Assembly: GCA_964521075.1 (NCBI GenBank)
Contig: CAZFPI010000026.1
Location: 1 to 26,564 of the forward strand
DNA: 26,564 bases
Reading direction: 5' to 3'
From: Sterolibacterium sp964521075
GTDB taxonomy: Bacteria > Pseudomonadota > Gammaproteobacteria > Burkholderiales > Rhodocyclaceae
How positions within the stretch are numbered: the stretch's first letter is position 1; each line of letters begins with the position of its first letter. The translations under genes were made by a program, and so were the position numbers. Shown in pieces: positions 14,325 through 21,639 of this stretch. The notes under the pieces were generated by a model. It had not been told where the DNA came from, did not search any database, and saw only the letters and a program-made list of their open reading frames with translations.

Positions 14325-15010
14325 TCTACCCCGGGGACTAATGGGACGAAACGCACGGCGTCGTAACGGGTTTCTTTCAGGCTGTCATCTTCGGTGCTGC
14401 GTTCCACCAGACACAGTACCTGATCGCCCGAGCTGCCTCCGAGAGGCATGATGAGACGGCCACCCGGCGCGAGCTGTTCCAGCAGGACGGGCGGCACGGC
14501 AGGAGCTGCCGCTGCGAGGATGATGGTGTCGAAGGGTGCTGCTTCCGGCAGGCCACGATGCCCGTCGGCGTGCTTGAAGCGGACGTGATGCAAACGAAGC
14601 TGGGAGAGATGTTTGCGTGCGCGGTTGAGCAGGGCTTCGATGCGTTCGACGGCAAAGATTTCTTTCGTCAGCATCGACAGCACAGCGGCTTGATAACCAC
14701 AGCCCGCGCCAACTTCGAGTGTTTTGCCCAGCGTGCGGCTGGCCGGGCCTTCCAGTAGAAGTTCGATCATGCGTGCCACGACATAGGGCTGGGAGATGGT
14801 TTGCTGAAAGCCCAGCGGCAGGGCCGTATCGTCGTAGGCGCGGGAGGCCAGTGCCTCCTCGACGAAGATGTGTCTGGGAATGCTGCCCATGGCCGCCAGG
14901 ACGCGCTCGTCGCGAATGCCTTGTTCGCGAAGGCGCTCGATCATGCGCTCGCGGGTGCGAAGCGAGGTCATGCCGATCCCGCGCAGGGGCGATGTGTTCG
15001 AACTGCTCAT
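14321..15010 (-). CDS. pcm: Protein-L-isoaspartate O-methyltransferase
   Basis: The 229-residue enzyme repairs isoaspartyl damage by methylating the side-chain carboxyl with S-adenosylmethionine. Visible motifs are IPRHIFVEEALASRAYDDTALPLG, QQTISQPYVVARM, the SAM-binding loop LEVGAGCGYQAAVL and FAVERI. It sits between surE and nlpD with 4-base overlaps on both sides. Residues 1-15 form a variable leader; an internal ATG at 14971 (residue 14) is an alternative start, but the ATGA overlap favours 15010. Confidence 0.95.
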   Translation of the reverse strand: MSSSNTSPLRGIGMTSLRTRERMIERLREQGIRDERVLAAMGSIPRHIFVEEALASRAYDDTALPLGFQQTISQPYVVARMIELLLEGPASRTLGKTLEVGAGCGYQAAVLSMLTKEIFAVERIEALLNRARKHLSQLRLHHVRFKHADGHRGLPEAAPFDTIILAAAAPAVPPVLLEQLAPGGRLIMPLGGSSGDQVLCLVERSTEDDSLKETRYDAVRFVPLVPGVE

Positions 15011-15750
15011 GCTTGCAACCAGCGCTGAACCGATGGAATCTGGGTGCTGTGCGTCAGGTCGATCTGGATGGGTGTGACGGAGACATGGCCGTTCTTCACG
15101 GCATGAAAATCCGTTCCCTCCCCGGCATCTTGCGCTTCTCCTGCCGCGCCAACCCAGTAGACGACTTCGTTGCGCGGGTTTGTTTGTTTGACGGCAGGCT
15201 GGGCCTTGTGGCGACGGCCAAGACGGGTCACGCGTGTTTCCTTGAGCTGCGCGAAGGGCAGGTCAGGAACGTTGACGTTGAGCAAAACCGGTTCGCCAAA
15301 TTGTTCGCGCTGGAAGCGTTCGACCATTTCCCGCGCCACGCGTGCAGCGGTTTCGAGATGGGCATGGGAGCGGCTGGTCAAGGAAATTGCCATGGCCGGG
15401 ATGCCCAGCAGATAGCCTTCTGTCGCGGCCGCGACAGTCCCGGAATAGAGGGTGTCATCCCCCATGTTGGCTCCGAGATTGATGCCAGAGACCACCATGT
15501 CGGGTTGTTCGTCGAGCATGCCGGTGACGGCCAGATGCACACAATCCGTCGGTGTGCCATTGACGTAATAAAAGCCGTTGGCTACCCGGCGCAGCATTAG
15601 CGGGCGATCCAGTGTCAGCGAGTTGCTTGCTCCGCTGCGATCCCGTTCCGGGGCGACTACCGTGACACGGGCGATGTCGCCCAGGGCACTGGCCAGGATT
15701 TCGATACCGGGCGAGAAGTATCCGTCGTCGTTACTAAGCAATATTCGCAT
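15007..15750 (-). CDS. surE: 5'/3'-nucleotidase SurE
   Basis: The 247-residue SurE nucleotidase removes phosphate from nucleoside monophosphates and helps survival in stationary phase. The metal-binding residues are all present: Asp8 and Asp9 in LSNDDGYFSPG, Ser39 in RSGASNSL, and Asn91/Asn95 in SGINLGANMGDDTLYSGTVAAA. It is the first gene of surE-pcm-nlpD-rpoS; the ATG at 15750 gives the standard MRILLSNDDG start. The block's main promoter should lie in the 164-base gap upstream. Confidence 0.96.
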   Translation of the reverse strand: MRILLSNDDGYFSPGIEILASALGDIARVTVVAPERDRSGASNSLTLDRPLMLRRVANGFYYVNGTPTDCVHLAVTGMLDEQPDMVVSGINLGANMGDDTLYSGTVAAATEGYLLGIPAMAISLTSRSHAHLETAARVAREMVERFQREQFGEPVLLNVNVPDLPFAQLKETRVTRLGRRHKAQPAVKQTNPRNEVVYWVGAAGEAQDAGEGTDFHAVKNGHVSVTPIQIDLTHSTQIPSVQRWLQA

Positions 15751-15857
15751 GGTTGTTTCATGCCCGGCCTCACCAGGCAGCTCGTGCGGTTCATGAGTGA
15801 AAGCGGGAGGTTTTCCGGGGCAGGGGGCTGTTTCGCCGCCTTTTCCGGTGACGCGCC

Positions 15858-15863
15858 ATTATA
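15858..15863 (-). promoter_or_regulatory. Possible -10 element (TATAAT) upstream of surE
   Basis: Read on the minus strand, a perfect TATAAT lies 108 bases before the surE start. I see no good -35 hexamer at 16-18 bases, so this is only a candidate for the surE-pcm-nlpD-rpoS promoter. Confidence 0.3.
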
Positions 15864-15914
15864 ACGGCTCAATATCTGCGTGCCGCGTGTTTTCGGCAGG
15901 TGCCAGCTGGCGTA

Positions 15915-16883
15915 TCAGTGTTTCGGTGCAGCGGCGGGGGGTGAGGCCGGGGGGGCTGGCAAGCCGTCCGCCGCCGGATTCACCGGGCCTTCCGATTCTC
16001 CTTCGGGTGCTACGCCGTCGCGGAGGATGGCTTCTTCGGTGTGCTTGTTCAGGACGATGATGCTGATGCGGCGATTGACCGGATTGAGCGGGTCTGCCCT
16101 GTCGTAGGGAACAGCGGAGGCGAGGCCAACCAGGCGCATCAGGCGATCCTCTTTCATGCCACCGGCGATCAGGGCCCGCCGTGATGCATTGGCCCGGTCT
16201 GTTGAAAGATCCCAGTTGTTGTAATTTTGTTGGCCGCCGGCAAAAGGCGTGGCATCGGTGTGCCCGGCCAGGCTGATGCGGTTATCCACTTCGTTGATGA
16301 GTTTAGCGATGGAAAACATGATTTCCCGGGCGTAGGGTTTGAGTTCCGCGCTGGCCGAGTCAAACATGGGGCGGTTTTGCTCATCGACGATCTGGATTCG
16401 CAAGCCTTCGCTGGTCAGATCCAGCAAGAGCTGGTTCTTGAACTGGTGGAGCGCGGGTTTGCTCTCGATCATGGCCTCGATCTGCTTCTTGAGCCCGGCG
16501 AGCTTTTCGCGTTCCGCCTTTTCGATGGCGGCGTAATCTGCCTGGGCTGCACGCAGGTTGATGATTTTCCGCTGATCCTTGTCGCTCTTGTTGTTCTGGC
16601 CATAAGAGCGCGTGAGATCTTCGCCCCCAGCCTTGATGATGCTTGAGGAGTCGCCACTACCCGAGCCGCCGGAGAGGGCGACTTTGAGCGGGGTGTTGAA
16701 ATAATCGGCGATCCCTTTGAGGTCCCCCGAGGTGGTGGAGCCTAGCAGCCACATCAGGAGAAAGAAGGCCATCATGGCCGTAACGAAGTCGGCGTAGGCA
16801 ATTTTCCAGGCTCCGCCGTGCGCGCCGCCGCCGCCTTTTTTGATGCGCTTGACGACTATGGGTTGCTGGGTATCGTCGCTCAT
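15915..16883 (-). CDS. motB: Flagellar motor stator protein MotB
   Basis: The 322-residue protein has a short basic N-terminus (KRIKKGGGGAHGGAWK), one membrane helix at about 28-48 containing the proton-channel Asp32 (YADFVTAMMAFFLLMWLLG), a plug/linker region, and an OmpA-like peptidoglycan-binding domain at about 150-285 (LAGHTDATPF, LSTDRANASRRAL, NRRISIIVL). The last ~35 residues are a Pro/Ala-rich tail. It forms the stator with MotA, whose gene ends 36 bases upstream. No chemotaxis or other flagellar gene is in the window. Confidence 0.96.
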   Translation of the reverse strand: MSDDTQQPIVVKRIKKGGGGAHGGAWKIAYADFVTAMMAFFLLMWLLGSTTSGDLKGIADYFNTPLKVALSGGSGSGDSSSIIKAGGEDLTRSYGQNNKSDKDQRKIINLRAAQADYAAIEKAEREKLAGLKKQIEAMIESKPALHQFKNQLLLDLTSEGLRIQIVDEQNRPMFDSASAELKPYAREIMFSIAKLINEVDNRISLAGHTDATPFAGGQQNYNNWDLSTDRANASRRALIAGGMKEDRLMRLVGLASAVPYDRADPLNPVNRRISIIVLNKHTEEAILRDGVAPEGESEGPVNPAADGLPAPPASPPAAAPKH

Positions 16884-16919
16884 GAAAACTGCATTCTGAA
16901 AAGAAAGGGAATGAGAGGC

Positions 16920-17819
16920 TTACTTGCCTTTGCGGCTCTTGACGTCTTCTTCCAGTTCGGAGAAGGTCGGGCGGTCGGTTGAATAGAGCACCTTCCGGCC
17001 AAATTCGATGGCGACCTGGGGCGCGTAGCCGTTCATGCTGGAAAGCAGCACCATCTTGATGCACTGGTAGATTTTTCCGCCTTCTTCCGCTTTTTGTTCC
17101 AGCAGGGATGCGATTGGCGCGACGAAGCCGTAGGAGACGAGAATCCCGAGGAAGGTCCCGACCAGCGCGCCACCGATCATCTTGCCCAGCACGGCGGGCG
17201 GCTCACCCACCGAGCCCATCACGTTCACCACCCCCATGACGGCGACGACGATCCCGAGGGCGGGTACGCCGTCTGCCATTTTTGAGTCGTTGTGGGCCGG
17301 CCCGTGGGNNNNNNNNNNCATTTTTTGTATGGCGTGTGCGGGCACCATCGCCTCGTGGTGATGGGTTTCGATTTCGATATCCATCAGGTTCTCGATTTCA
17401 AAGGCATTCAGGTTGCCACCGACCATCATGCGTAGATAGTCCGTGATGAACTCCATGACGTGATGGTCATGTGAAATCTTCGGGTATTTGGAAAAAATAG
17501 CACTTTGTTCGGGGCTTTCGATGTCGCTTTCGATCGACATCAGCCCTTCCTTGCGAACCTTGCCCAGGATTTCGAACAGCATGGCCAGCAAATCCATGTA
17601 GAGGGCCTTCGAGTAGGGCGAGCCCTTGAGGACGGTTGGGATCGCCTTCACAGTGGCTTTGATTTCCTTGAGGCCGTTGCCGGCCAGAAAACCCCCGGTC
17701 ATCAGGCCGAGAATGGCGACGTATTCCAGTGGCATCCAGAGCGCGGCCAGGCTGCCGTGCACGGCATAGGTTCCGACGGATGAAGCCAGGATGATGATAT
17801 AGCCAACAATCAAAAACAT
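16920..17819 (-). CDS. motA: Flagellar motor stator protein MotA (sequence interrupted by an assembly gap)
   Basis: MotA forms the proton channel of the flagellar motor with MotB. The N-terminal membrane helix (IVGYIIILASSVGTYAV), the cytoplasmic loop with KVRKEGLMSIESDIE, and the C-terminal helices with PALGIVVAVMGVVN, GTFLGILVSYGFVAPIA and MNGYAPQVAIEFGRK are all standard. Ten Ns at 17309-17318, plus 25 odd bases at 17284-17308, insert about 14 residues just before ADGVPALG, in a segment that is not extended in known MotA proteins. Dropping 42 bases restores a normal AIQKMADGVPALG. The gene itself is therefore very probably intact in the organism. The start at 17819 has GGGAG as ribosome site. 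Confidence 0.95.
   Translation of the reverse strand: MFLIVGYIIILASSVGTYAVHGSLAALWMPLEYVAILGLMTGGFLAGNGLKEIKATVKAIPTVLKGSPYSKALYMDLLAMLFEILGKVRKEGLMSIESDIESPEQSAIFSKYPKISHDHHVMEFITDYLRMMVGGNLNAFEIENLMDIEIETHHHEAMVPAHAIQKMXXXXHGPAHNDSKMADGVPALGIVVAVMGVVNVMGSVGEPPAVLGKMIGGALVGTFLGILVSYGFVAPIASLLEQKAEEGGKIYQCIKMVLLSSMNGYAPQVAIEFGRKVLYSTDRPTFSELEEDVKSRKGK
17277..17318. other. Scaffold gap with duplicated edge and spurious bases
   Basis: CATTTTT occurs at 17277-17283 and again right after the N run at 17319. Between the two copies lie 25 bases with the 10-base palindrome GGGCCGGCCC (17294-17303), then 10 Ns. The unit from one copy to the next is 42 bases, so the reading frame is kept by chance. 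This looks like two contig ends that actually overlap. Confidence 0.8.
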
Positions 17820-17922
17820 CAGAAACTCCCAGAGCGGGTCAGCCGCGAGGCGGGTTGCCTGTCAAGCAAAAGTAGGTCGGTTTTTCCGGGCTTCGGCCTT
17901 CGCCGGAGCGACGATTCAGGAT

Positions 17923-17949
17923 TGATCGGCATTCCCCGAGGAAAATTCC
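17923..17949 (-). promoter_or_regulatory. Candidate sigma-28 (FliA) promoter for motAB
   Basis: On the minus strand GCCGATCA (17930-17923) matches 7 of 8 positions of the FliA -10 consensus GCCGATAA. The -35 GGAATTTT (17949-17942) matches 5 of 8 of TAAAGTTT, at the canonical 11-base spacing. It lies about 100 bases before motA. The match was made by eye. Confidence 0.45.
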
Positions 17950-18007
17950 CCTCATCATAGCCGCAGGCGTGGAGGCCACGCAATGGCGACAGTATCGAAA
18001 AAGCGTG

Positions 18008-19333
18008 TCATGTTCGCCGCAGGATGGCCGAACGAACGAGTTCGATATGGCCGCGCAGGGTGTAGATCATGTCCGAGAAAGCCAGCGGGGTCGGCAGGTG
18101 ATTGACTTCATCCTCGATGTCATCGAGCCTGGCCAGCCATTCGTCCCGGGTATGCCGTGTGGCATCGAGTTCCAGTTCACTTTCAAGAAACTTGAGTTCG
18201 CCATAACGCCGGAAAATACGCGAGCGGACGCGCCAGCCGTACAGGGGCGGTGCAAAGCGAAGAACGGGAATCAGCAAGGCGATGACCGGAACCAGGAAAA
18301 CGATCATGCGGTCGATCAGGGTGGCCAGCCAGAAGGGCAGGTAACGCTGAAGAAAGGATTTTCCCGATTTGTAGTAACGCTCGGCTTCCGGGGCTAGCGG
18401 AAAATCGACGTCCACTGCCTGCGGGAATTCGCGTGGTTTCTGGAAAACCCCGGCTTCACCATGAATTTCGCCCGCCGCCTGCAGCAGCAGGTCAATCAGG
18501 GCCGGGTGCATGTCGGCGCGAACGACGATCGTGGCCAGGGGGGCAAGCAGCTGGACATCCTGTGCGGGGATGCCGCGCACCAGGTCGATGGCTCCGCGTG
18601 GTAGCGTAATGGGCTGCAGATAGGGCAGCCGTCGCGTGTAGGCGGCTGATTGGGCCAGGCTCATAAGCTTCACGCCATCGGCATACAGCAGCGACCAGAC
18701 CAGGGCCGATTGGATTGGGCCTACGGTCATCACGGCATCCAGGCGTCCTTCACGTAGTGCTGTGGCTGTATCGAGCCCGCCGGTGCTGATGAGTTCAGTC
18801 GGTGGGCTGTTCATGCCGTTCGCTTCGAGCAGTTCCATGGCCAGCTTGTGCGTGCCGCTGCCTGCTGCGCCAATGGCAATGCGTCGTCCCTTGAGCTGGA
18901 GGAGCTGGTCGAGGTGTCTGCCGGGGGCGCGCCGGGCAATTTCCGCGCGATAGAAAATCCACAGGGGTTCGTCGTACAGGCCACCGAGCGATACCAGTGT
19001 GTCGTCTTCACGAAGATTGGCCGTGCCGCCCTGGACGAAGGCGGCATCGACTCCGGATTCCGTATCGCGCAGACGTTGCAGGTTTTCGATGGAACCGGCT
19101 GATGGCCGTTCTGTCAGCGTGATGTCGTGGCGTTGCAGTATTTCTTTGTAGCGTGCCGCAAAACGCTGGTAGCCGCTGCCATCGCTGCCCGTACTGAGTG
19201 TCAGCTGGCGGGGTGGGGCGGGGCGAACGAATTGCGCGGCGAGCCAGAACCCGGCTGCGAGCAGGATCAGGGCAGGCAGTCCGACGTAAAAAACGTCTTG
19301 CCAGGATGAGATTTTCAGGCGGCGTGGTTTCAT
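18008..19333 (-). CDS. TAXI-family TRAP-type solute-binding protein with two membrane anchors
   Basis: The 441-residue protein begins with a membrane helix (about 16-36, LPALILLAAGFWLAAQFV), which may be uncleaved. Residues ~40-320 form a TAXI/NMT1-like periplasmic binding domain (LSTGSDGSGYQRFAARYKEIL, GVDAAFVQGG, AIGAAGSGTHKLAMELL). A second membrane helix at about 340-361 (IVFLVPVIALLIPVLRF) leads to a charged ~75-residue tail, probably cytoplasmic and helical. Ordinary TAXI proteins are soluble and work with a DctQM-type permease; none is encoded nearby. The architecture suggests a membrane-tethered sensor or an accessory protein. It overlaps the small gene upstream by 4 bases and so belongs to the MFS-ssb operon run. 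The ligand is unknown. Confidence 0.85.
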   Translation of the reverse strand: MKPRRLKISSWQDVFYVGLPALILLAAGFWLAAQFVRPAPPRQLTLSTGSDGSGYQRFAARYKEILQRHDITLTERPSAGSIENLQRLRDTESGVDAAFVQGGTANLREDDTLVSLGGLYDEPLWIFYRAEIARRAPGRHLDQLLQLKGRRIAIGAAGSGTHKLAMELLEANGMNSPPTELISTGGLDTATALREGRLDAVMTVGPIQSALVWSLLYADGVKLMSLAQSAAYTRRLPYLQPITLPRGAIDLVRGIPAQDVQLLAPLATIVVRADMHPALIDLLLQAAGEIHGEAGVFQKPREFPQAVDVDFPLAPEAERYYKSGKSFLQRYLPFWLATLIDRMIVFLVPVIALLIPVLRFAPPLYGWRVRSRIFRRYGELKFLESELELDATRHTRDEWLARLDDIEDEVNHLPTPLAFSDMIYTLRGHIELVRSAILRRT

Positions 19334-19635
19334 TGTCTGGCGGGAGAAGGCTGGCCGGGAGGGTCAAGGGAGCCCTGCCGATATTGCTCCAGCAGTGTGT
19401 CTGCCCGGGCGCGCGCGGCGAGTTGCCGGTGATGTTCTGCCTGATAAGCGTGGCAGGTATCGTAATCACGGAATTCGCGGATTCTGGCCTGATGCGCGAT
19501 ACGTTCTTCAGGCGTCATGAGTTGCCAGCCGCGCGTGTTCTGCTCGCTGGCACGCCAGGGGCCGCGCGCCAGGGCTGCATCCGAAGCCAGGCAGAACAGG
19601 GCGCAGCAGCTGATGATCCGGAGCGCGGTCTTTAT
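19330..19635 (-). CDS. Small secreted protein, unknown function, non-standard start
   Basis: The frame encodes about 101 residues. It opens with IKTALRIISCCALFCLASD, a signal-peptide-like stretch, and has a likely cleavage after ALA (about residue 25). The mature part has GWQLMTPEERIAHQ, FRDYDTCHAYQAEHH and LAARARAD. I recall this pattern in uncharacterised betaproteobacterial exported proteins. The ATG at 19518 lies inside the conserved LMTPEER motif and would remove the signal peptide, so it is probably not the real start. No ATG, GTG or TTG lies in frame between 19518 and the ssb end. The expected start position has ATA (19635-19633). A CTG overlapping the ssb stop (19665) is the other option. 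It overlaps the TAXI gene by 4 bases. Confidence 0.65.
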   Translation of the reverse strand: MKTALRIISCCALFCLASDAALARGPWRASEQNTRGWQLMTPEERIAHQARIREFRDYDTCHAYQAEHHRQLAARARADTLLEQYRQGSLDPPGQPSPARQ

Positions 19636-19661
19636 TACAGCGATTCCCGGGCGGTATATCC

Positions 19662-20162
19662 TCAGAACGGGATGTCGTCCTCGAAATTGCCGAAGTTGTT
19701 TTCCGGGGGCGGAGCGGGGGAGTATGAGGAAGAGGAGGCTTGCGGGCGGGTGGCCACTCCGGCAGATGCTGCCGCTGCGGCAGGACGTTCACGCGGATAA
19801 TCTCCGCCGCCACCCTCTCCGGTACCTGGGCGTCCGCCCAGCATTTTCATTTCATCGGCGACGATTTCCGTCGTGTAGCGATCCTGGCCGTCCTTGTCCT
19901 GCCATTTGCGGGTCTTGAGCGCGCCTTCGATATAGACCGAGGAGCCCTTTTTCAGGTACTGGCCGGCGATTTCCGCGAGCTTGCGGTAGAACACGACGCG
20001 ATGCCATTCCGTGGCCTCGCGTTTTTCGCCGCTGTTTTTGTCTTTCCAGGTTTCTGTCGTCGCGACGGTGATGTTGGTGACGGCCTCGCCGCTGGTCATG
20101 TAGCGGACGTCCGGATCTTTGCCCAGATTTCCGATCAGGATCACCTTGTTGACTGAAGCCAT
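19662..20162 (-). CDS. ssb: Single-stranded DNA-binding protein
   Basis: The 166-residue SSB has an OB fold at residues ~1-110 (MASVNKVILIGNLGKDPDVR, ATEWHRVVFYRKLAEIAGQYLKKGS, YTTEIVADEMKMLG), a Gly/Ala/Ser/Pro-rich linker, and the acidic tail EDDIPF that recruits partner proteins. It works in replication, repair and recombination. It starts one base after the MFS gene, with AAGGAC inside that gene's end as ribosome site. In many proteobacteria ssb is divergent from uvrA; here the MFS gene lies between them. Confidence 0.97.
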   Translation of the reverse strand: MASVNKVILIGNLGKDPDVRYMTSGEAVTNITVATTETWKDKNSGEKREATEWHRVVFYRKLAEIAGQYLKKGSSVYIEGALKTRKWQDKDGQDRYTTEIVADEMKMLGGRPGTGEGGGGDYPRERPAAAAASAGVATRPQASSSSYSPAPPPENNFGNFEDDIPF

Positions 20163-20163
20163 T

Positions 20164-21537
20164 TCATTGTCCTTTTATCAGATGGTTGGCACCGGCCTCA
20201 TCCCAGGCATCGGTACGAACCTTTAAGTATGCCACGCCCTCGCTGGCGATGACTACCGCCTCGACGACACCGGCCAGGGAGGAGAGTGCTGCTGCCAGGC
20301 CGGATGCCTGCGCCGGGTTGATCTGGCCGATATGCAGGACACGGGTGCGAACTTGTGGGGGCGGGTTCATCGACAAGGCTAGTAAGAGCCAGGCGAAGGC
20401 CAGACCTGTGGAAAAGACGAAGACGGCGGCGTTGCCGACATGCTGGGCCAGAAAACCGCCCAGCGCGCCGCCGAGAAACAGGCCGAGAAACTGGAAGCTG
20501 TTATAGACACCAATGGCCGTGCCCTTGCTGCCGGCCGGGGCGATTTTCGAGACGAGCGATGGCAGGGTGGCTTCCAGCAGGTTGAATGCCAGGAAAAACA
20601 GAAACAGGGCAGCGACGAGAGCGGCAAAATGGGTGATGAAGACGGCGGTCAGTAGGGTAGACAGGCATAGCAGGGCGACAGCACTGCAGAATACGACTTT
20701 CATTCGGCCATGTTTTTCAGCGAGGATGATGGCAGGTACGGCGGCAAAGAAAGAAATCGCCATGATGGGCAGATAGACTTTCCAGTGTTCGGCAAGCGGC
20801 ATCGAGGCCGCCAGCACCAGCGGTACGACGACGAACAGTCCTCGCATGGCGGCATGCAGACTGAATATTCCGAAGTTGAGTCGCTGCAGCTCGGGGTTAG
20901 ACAGCACGGCACTCATCTGGCCGGGGATGGTTTCGGCATCGGCATGAACGCGGCTGATCTGCGGCGTGGGCACGAGCCAGCGAATCACGGCCATGGCCGC
21001 GATGGCCAGCACCCCTGTCAAGGCGAAAATGCCGGGTACGCCGATCCATTCGTTGAGAACAGGCCCGAGAGCCAGGGATGCGCCGAAGGTGGCTCCGATG
21101 CTCATGCCGATTACGGCCATGCCTTTGGCGCGGTGTTCGTCACGTGTGAGGTCGGCGGTGAGTGCAATGATGGCTGCCGCCACGGCCCCTGTTCCCTGTA
21201 CCAGTCTGCCCAGAATGATGATGTGGATGTCGTGCGCGCCTGCTGCGATGAAGCTGCCCAGCGCGAAAAGGGCCAGGCCGATGTAGATCATGCGTTTCCG
21301 GCCATAGCGGTCGGAGAGCAGGCCGAAGGGGATTTGCAAGAAGGCTTGCGCCAGGCCGTCGATGCCCAGGGCTACGCCGATCAGGAAAGGGCTGTCACCG
21401 CCTGGCATGCCCTGTGCGTACAGGGCCAGCACCGGCAGGATGGAGAACATGCCGAACATGCGTAGCGCGAAGACCAGCGCGAGTGAAACCGTCGCACGCA
21501 TTTCTGTCGCGGACATGCGATCAACAGGGGAGATCAT
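20164..21537 (-). CDS. MFS transporter of the YajR type with C-terminal YAM-like domain
   Basis: The 457-residue protein shows about 12 membrane helices and the major facilitator motif A in LLSDRYGRKRMIYIGL between helices 2 and 3, with GRLVQGTGAVAAA in helix 4. After the last helix (~residue 385) comes a ~65-residue soluble domain (SGLAAALSSLAGVVEAVVIASEGVAYLKVRTDAWDEAG) resembling the ferredoxin-fold YAM domain of E. coli YajR. The substrate is unknown; proton-coupled drug or metabolite export is the usual guess for the family. It lies directly upstream of ssb and probably shares its transcript. Internal ATGs at 21516 and 21501 are alternative starts. Confidence 0.87.
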   Translation of the reverse strand: MISPVDRMSATEMRATVSLALVFALRMFGMFSILPVLALYAQGMPGGDSPFLIGVALGIDGLAQAFLQIPFGLLSDRYGRKRMIYIGLALFALGSFIAAGAHDIHIIILGRLVQGTGAVAAAIIALTADLTRDEHRAKGMAVIGMSIGATFGASLALGPVLNEWIGVPGIFALTGVLAIAAMAVIRWLVPTPQISRVHADAETIPGQMSAVLSNPELQRLNFGIFSLHAAMRGLFVVVPLVLAASMPLAEHWKVYLPIMAISFFAAVPAIILAEKHGRMKVVFCSAVALLCLSTLLTAVFITHFAALVAALFLFFLAFNLLEATLPSLVSKIAPAGSKGTAIGVYNSFQFLGLFLGGALGGFLAQHVGNAAVFVFSTGLAFAWLLLALSMNPPPQVRTRVLHIGQINPAQASGLAAALSSLAGVVEAVVIASEGVAYLKVRTDAWDEAGANHLIKGQ

Positions 21538-21566
21538 GATCCAGAATCAGGAGAGGGCCAGGGCGT

Positions 21567-21581
21567 GCAAACATGGTTTGC
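21567..21581. repeat. Perfect inverted repeat in the MFS-uvrA divergent gap (possible operator)
   Basis: GCAAAC-ATG-GTTTGC is a perfect 6+3+6 inverted repeat in the 102-base gap between divergent genes. It overlaps where a -35 box would sit for a candidate uvrA -10, TATATT at 21597-21602. It is not a LexA-type CTG-N10-CAG box. The regulator is unknown. Confidence 0.35.
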
Positions 21582-21639
21582 GCCTGAAGAATTGCGTATA
21601 TTAGCAGCCCCTTGCCTTTGGGAATTCCCTTTTTGCATC

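Noticed and set aside
15902..15911. GCCAGCTGGC palindrome just after the motB stop as a terminator
   Set aside because: It has no loop and no T run follows on the minus strand.
17284..17318. A real insertion in MotA encoded by the bases next to the N run
   Set aside because: The flanking repeat and the return to consensus when one 42-base unit is removed point to an assembly artefact.
17886..17906. CCGG-flanked hairpin in the motA leader as a terminator
   Set aside because: The T run lies before, not after, the stem on the plus strand, and A residues follow it on the minus strand.
21538..21639. LexA box upstream of uvrA
   Set aside because: No CTG-N10-CAG or close variant was found; the CTG and CAG present are 18 bases apart.
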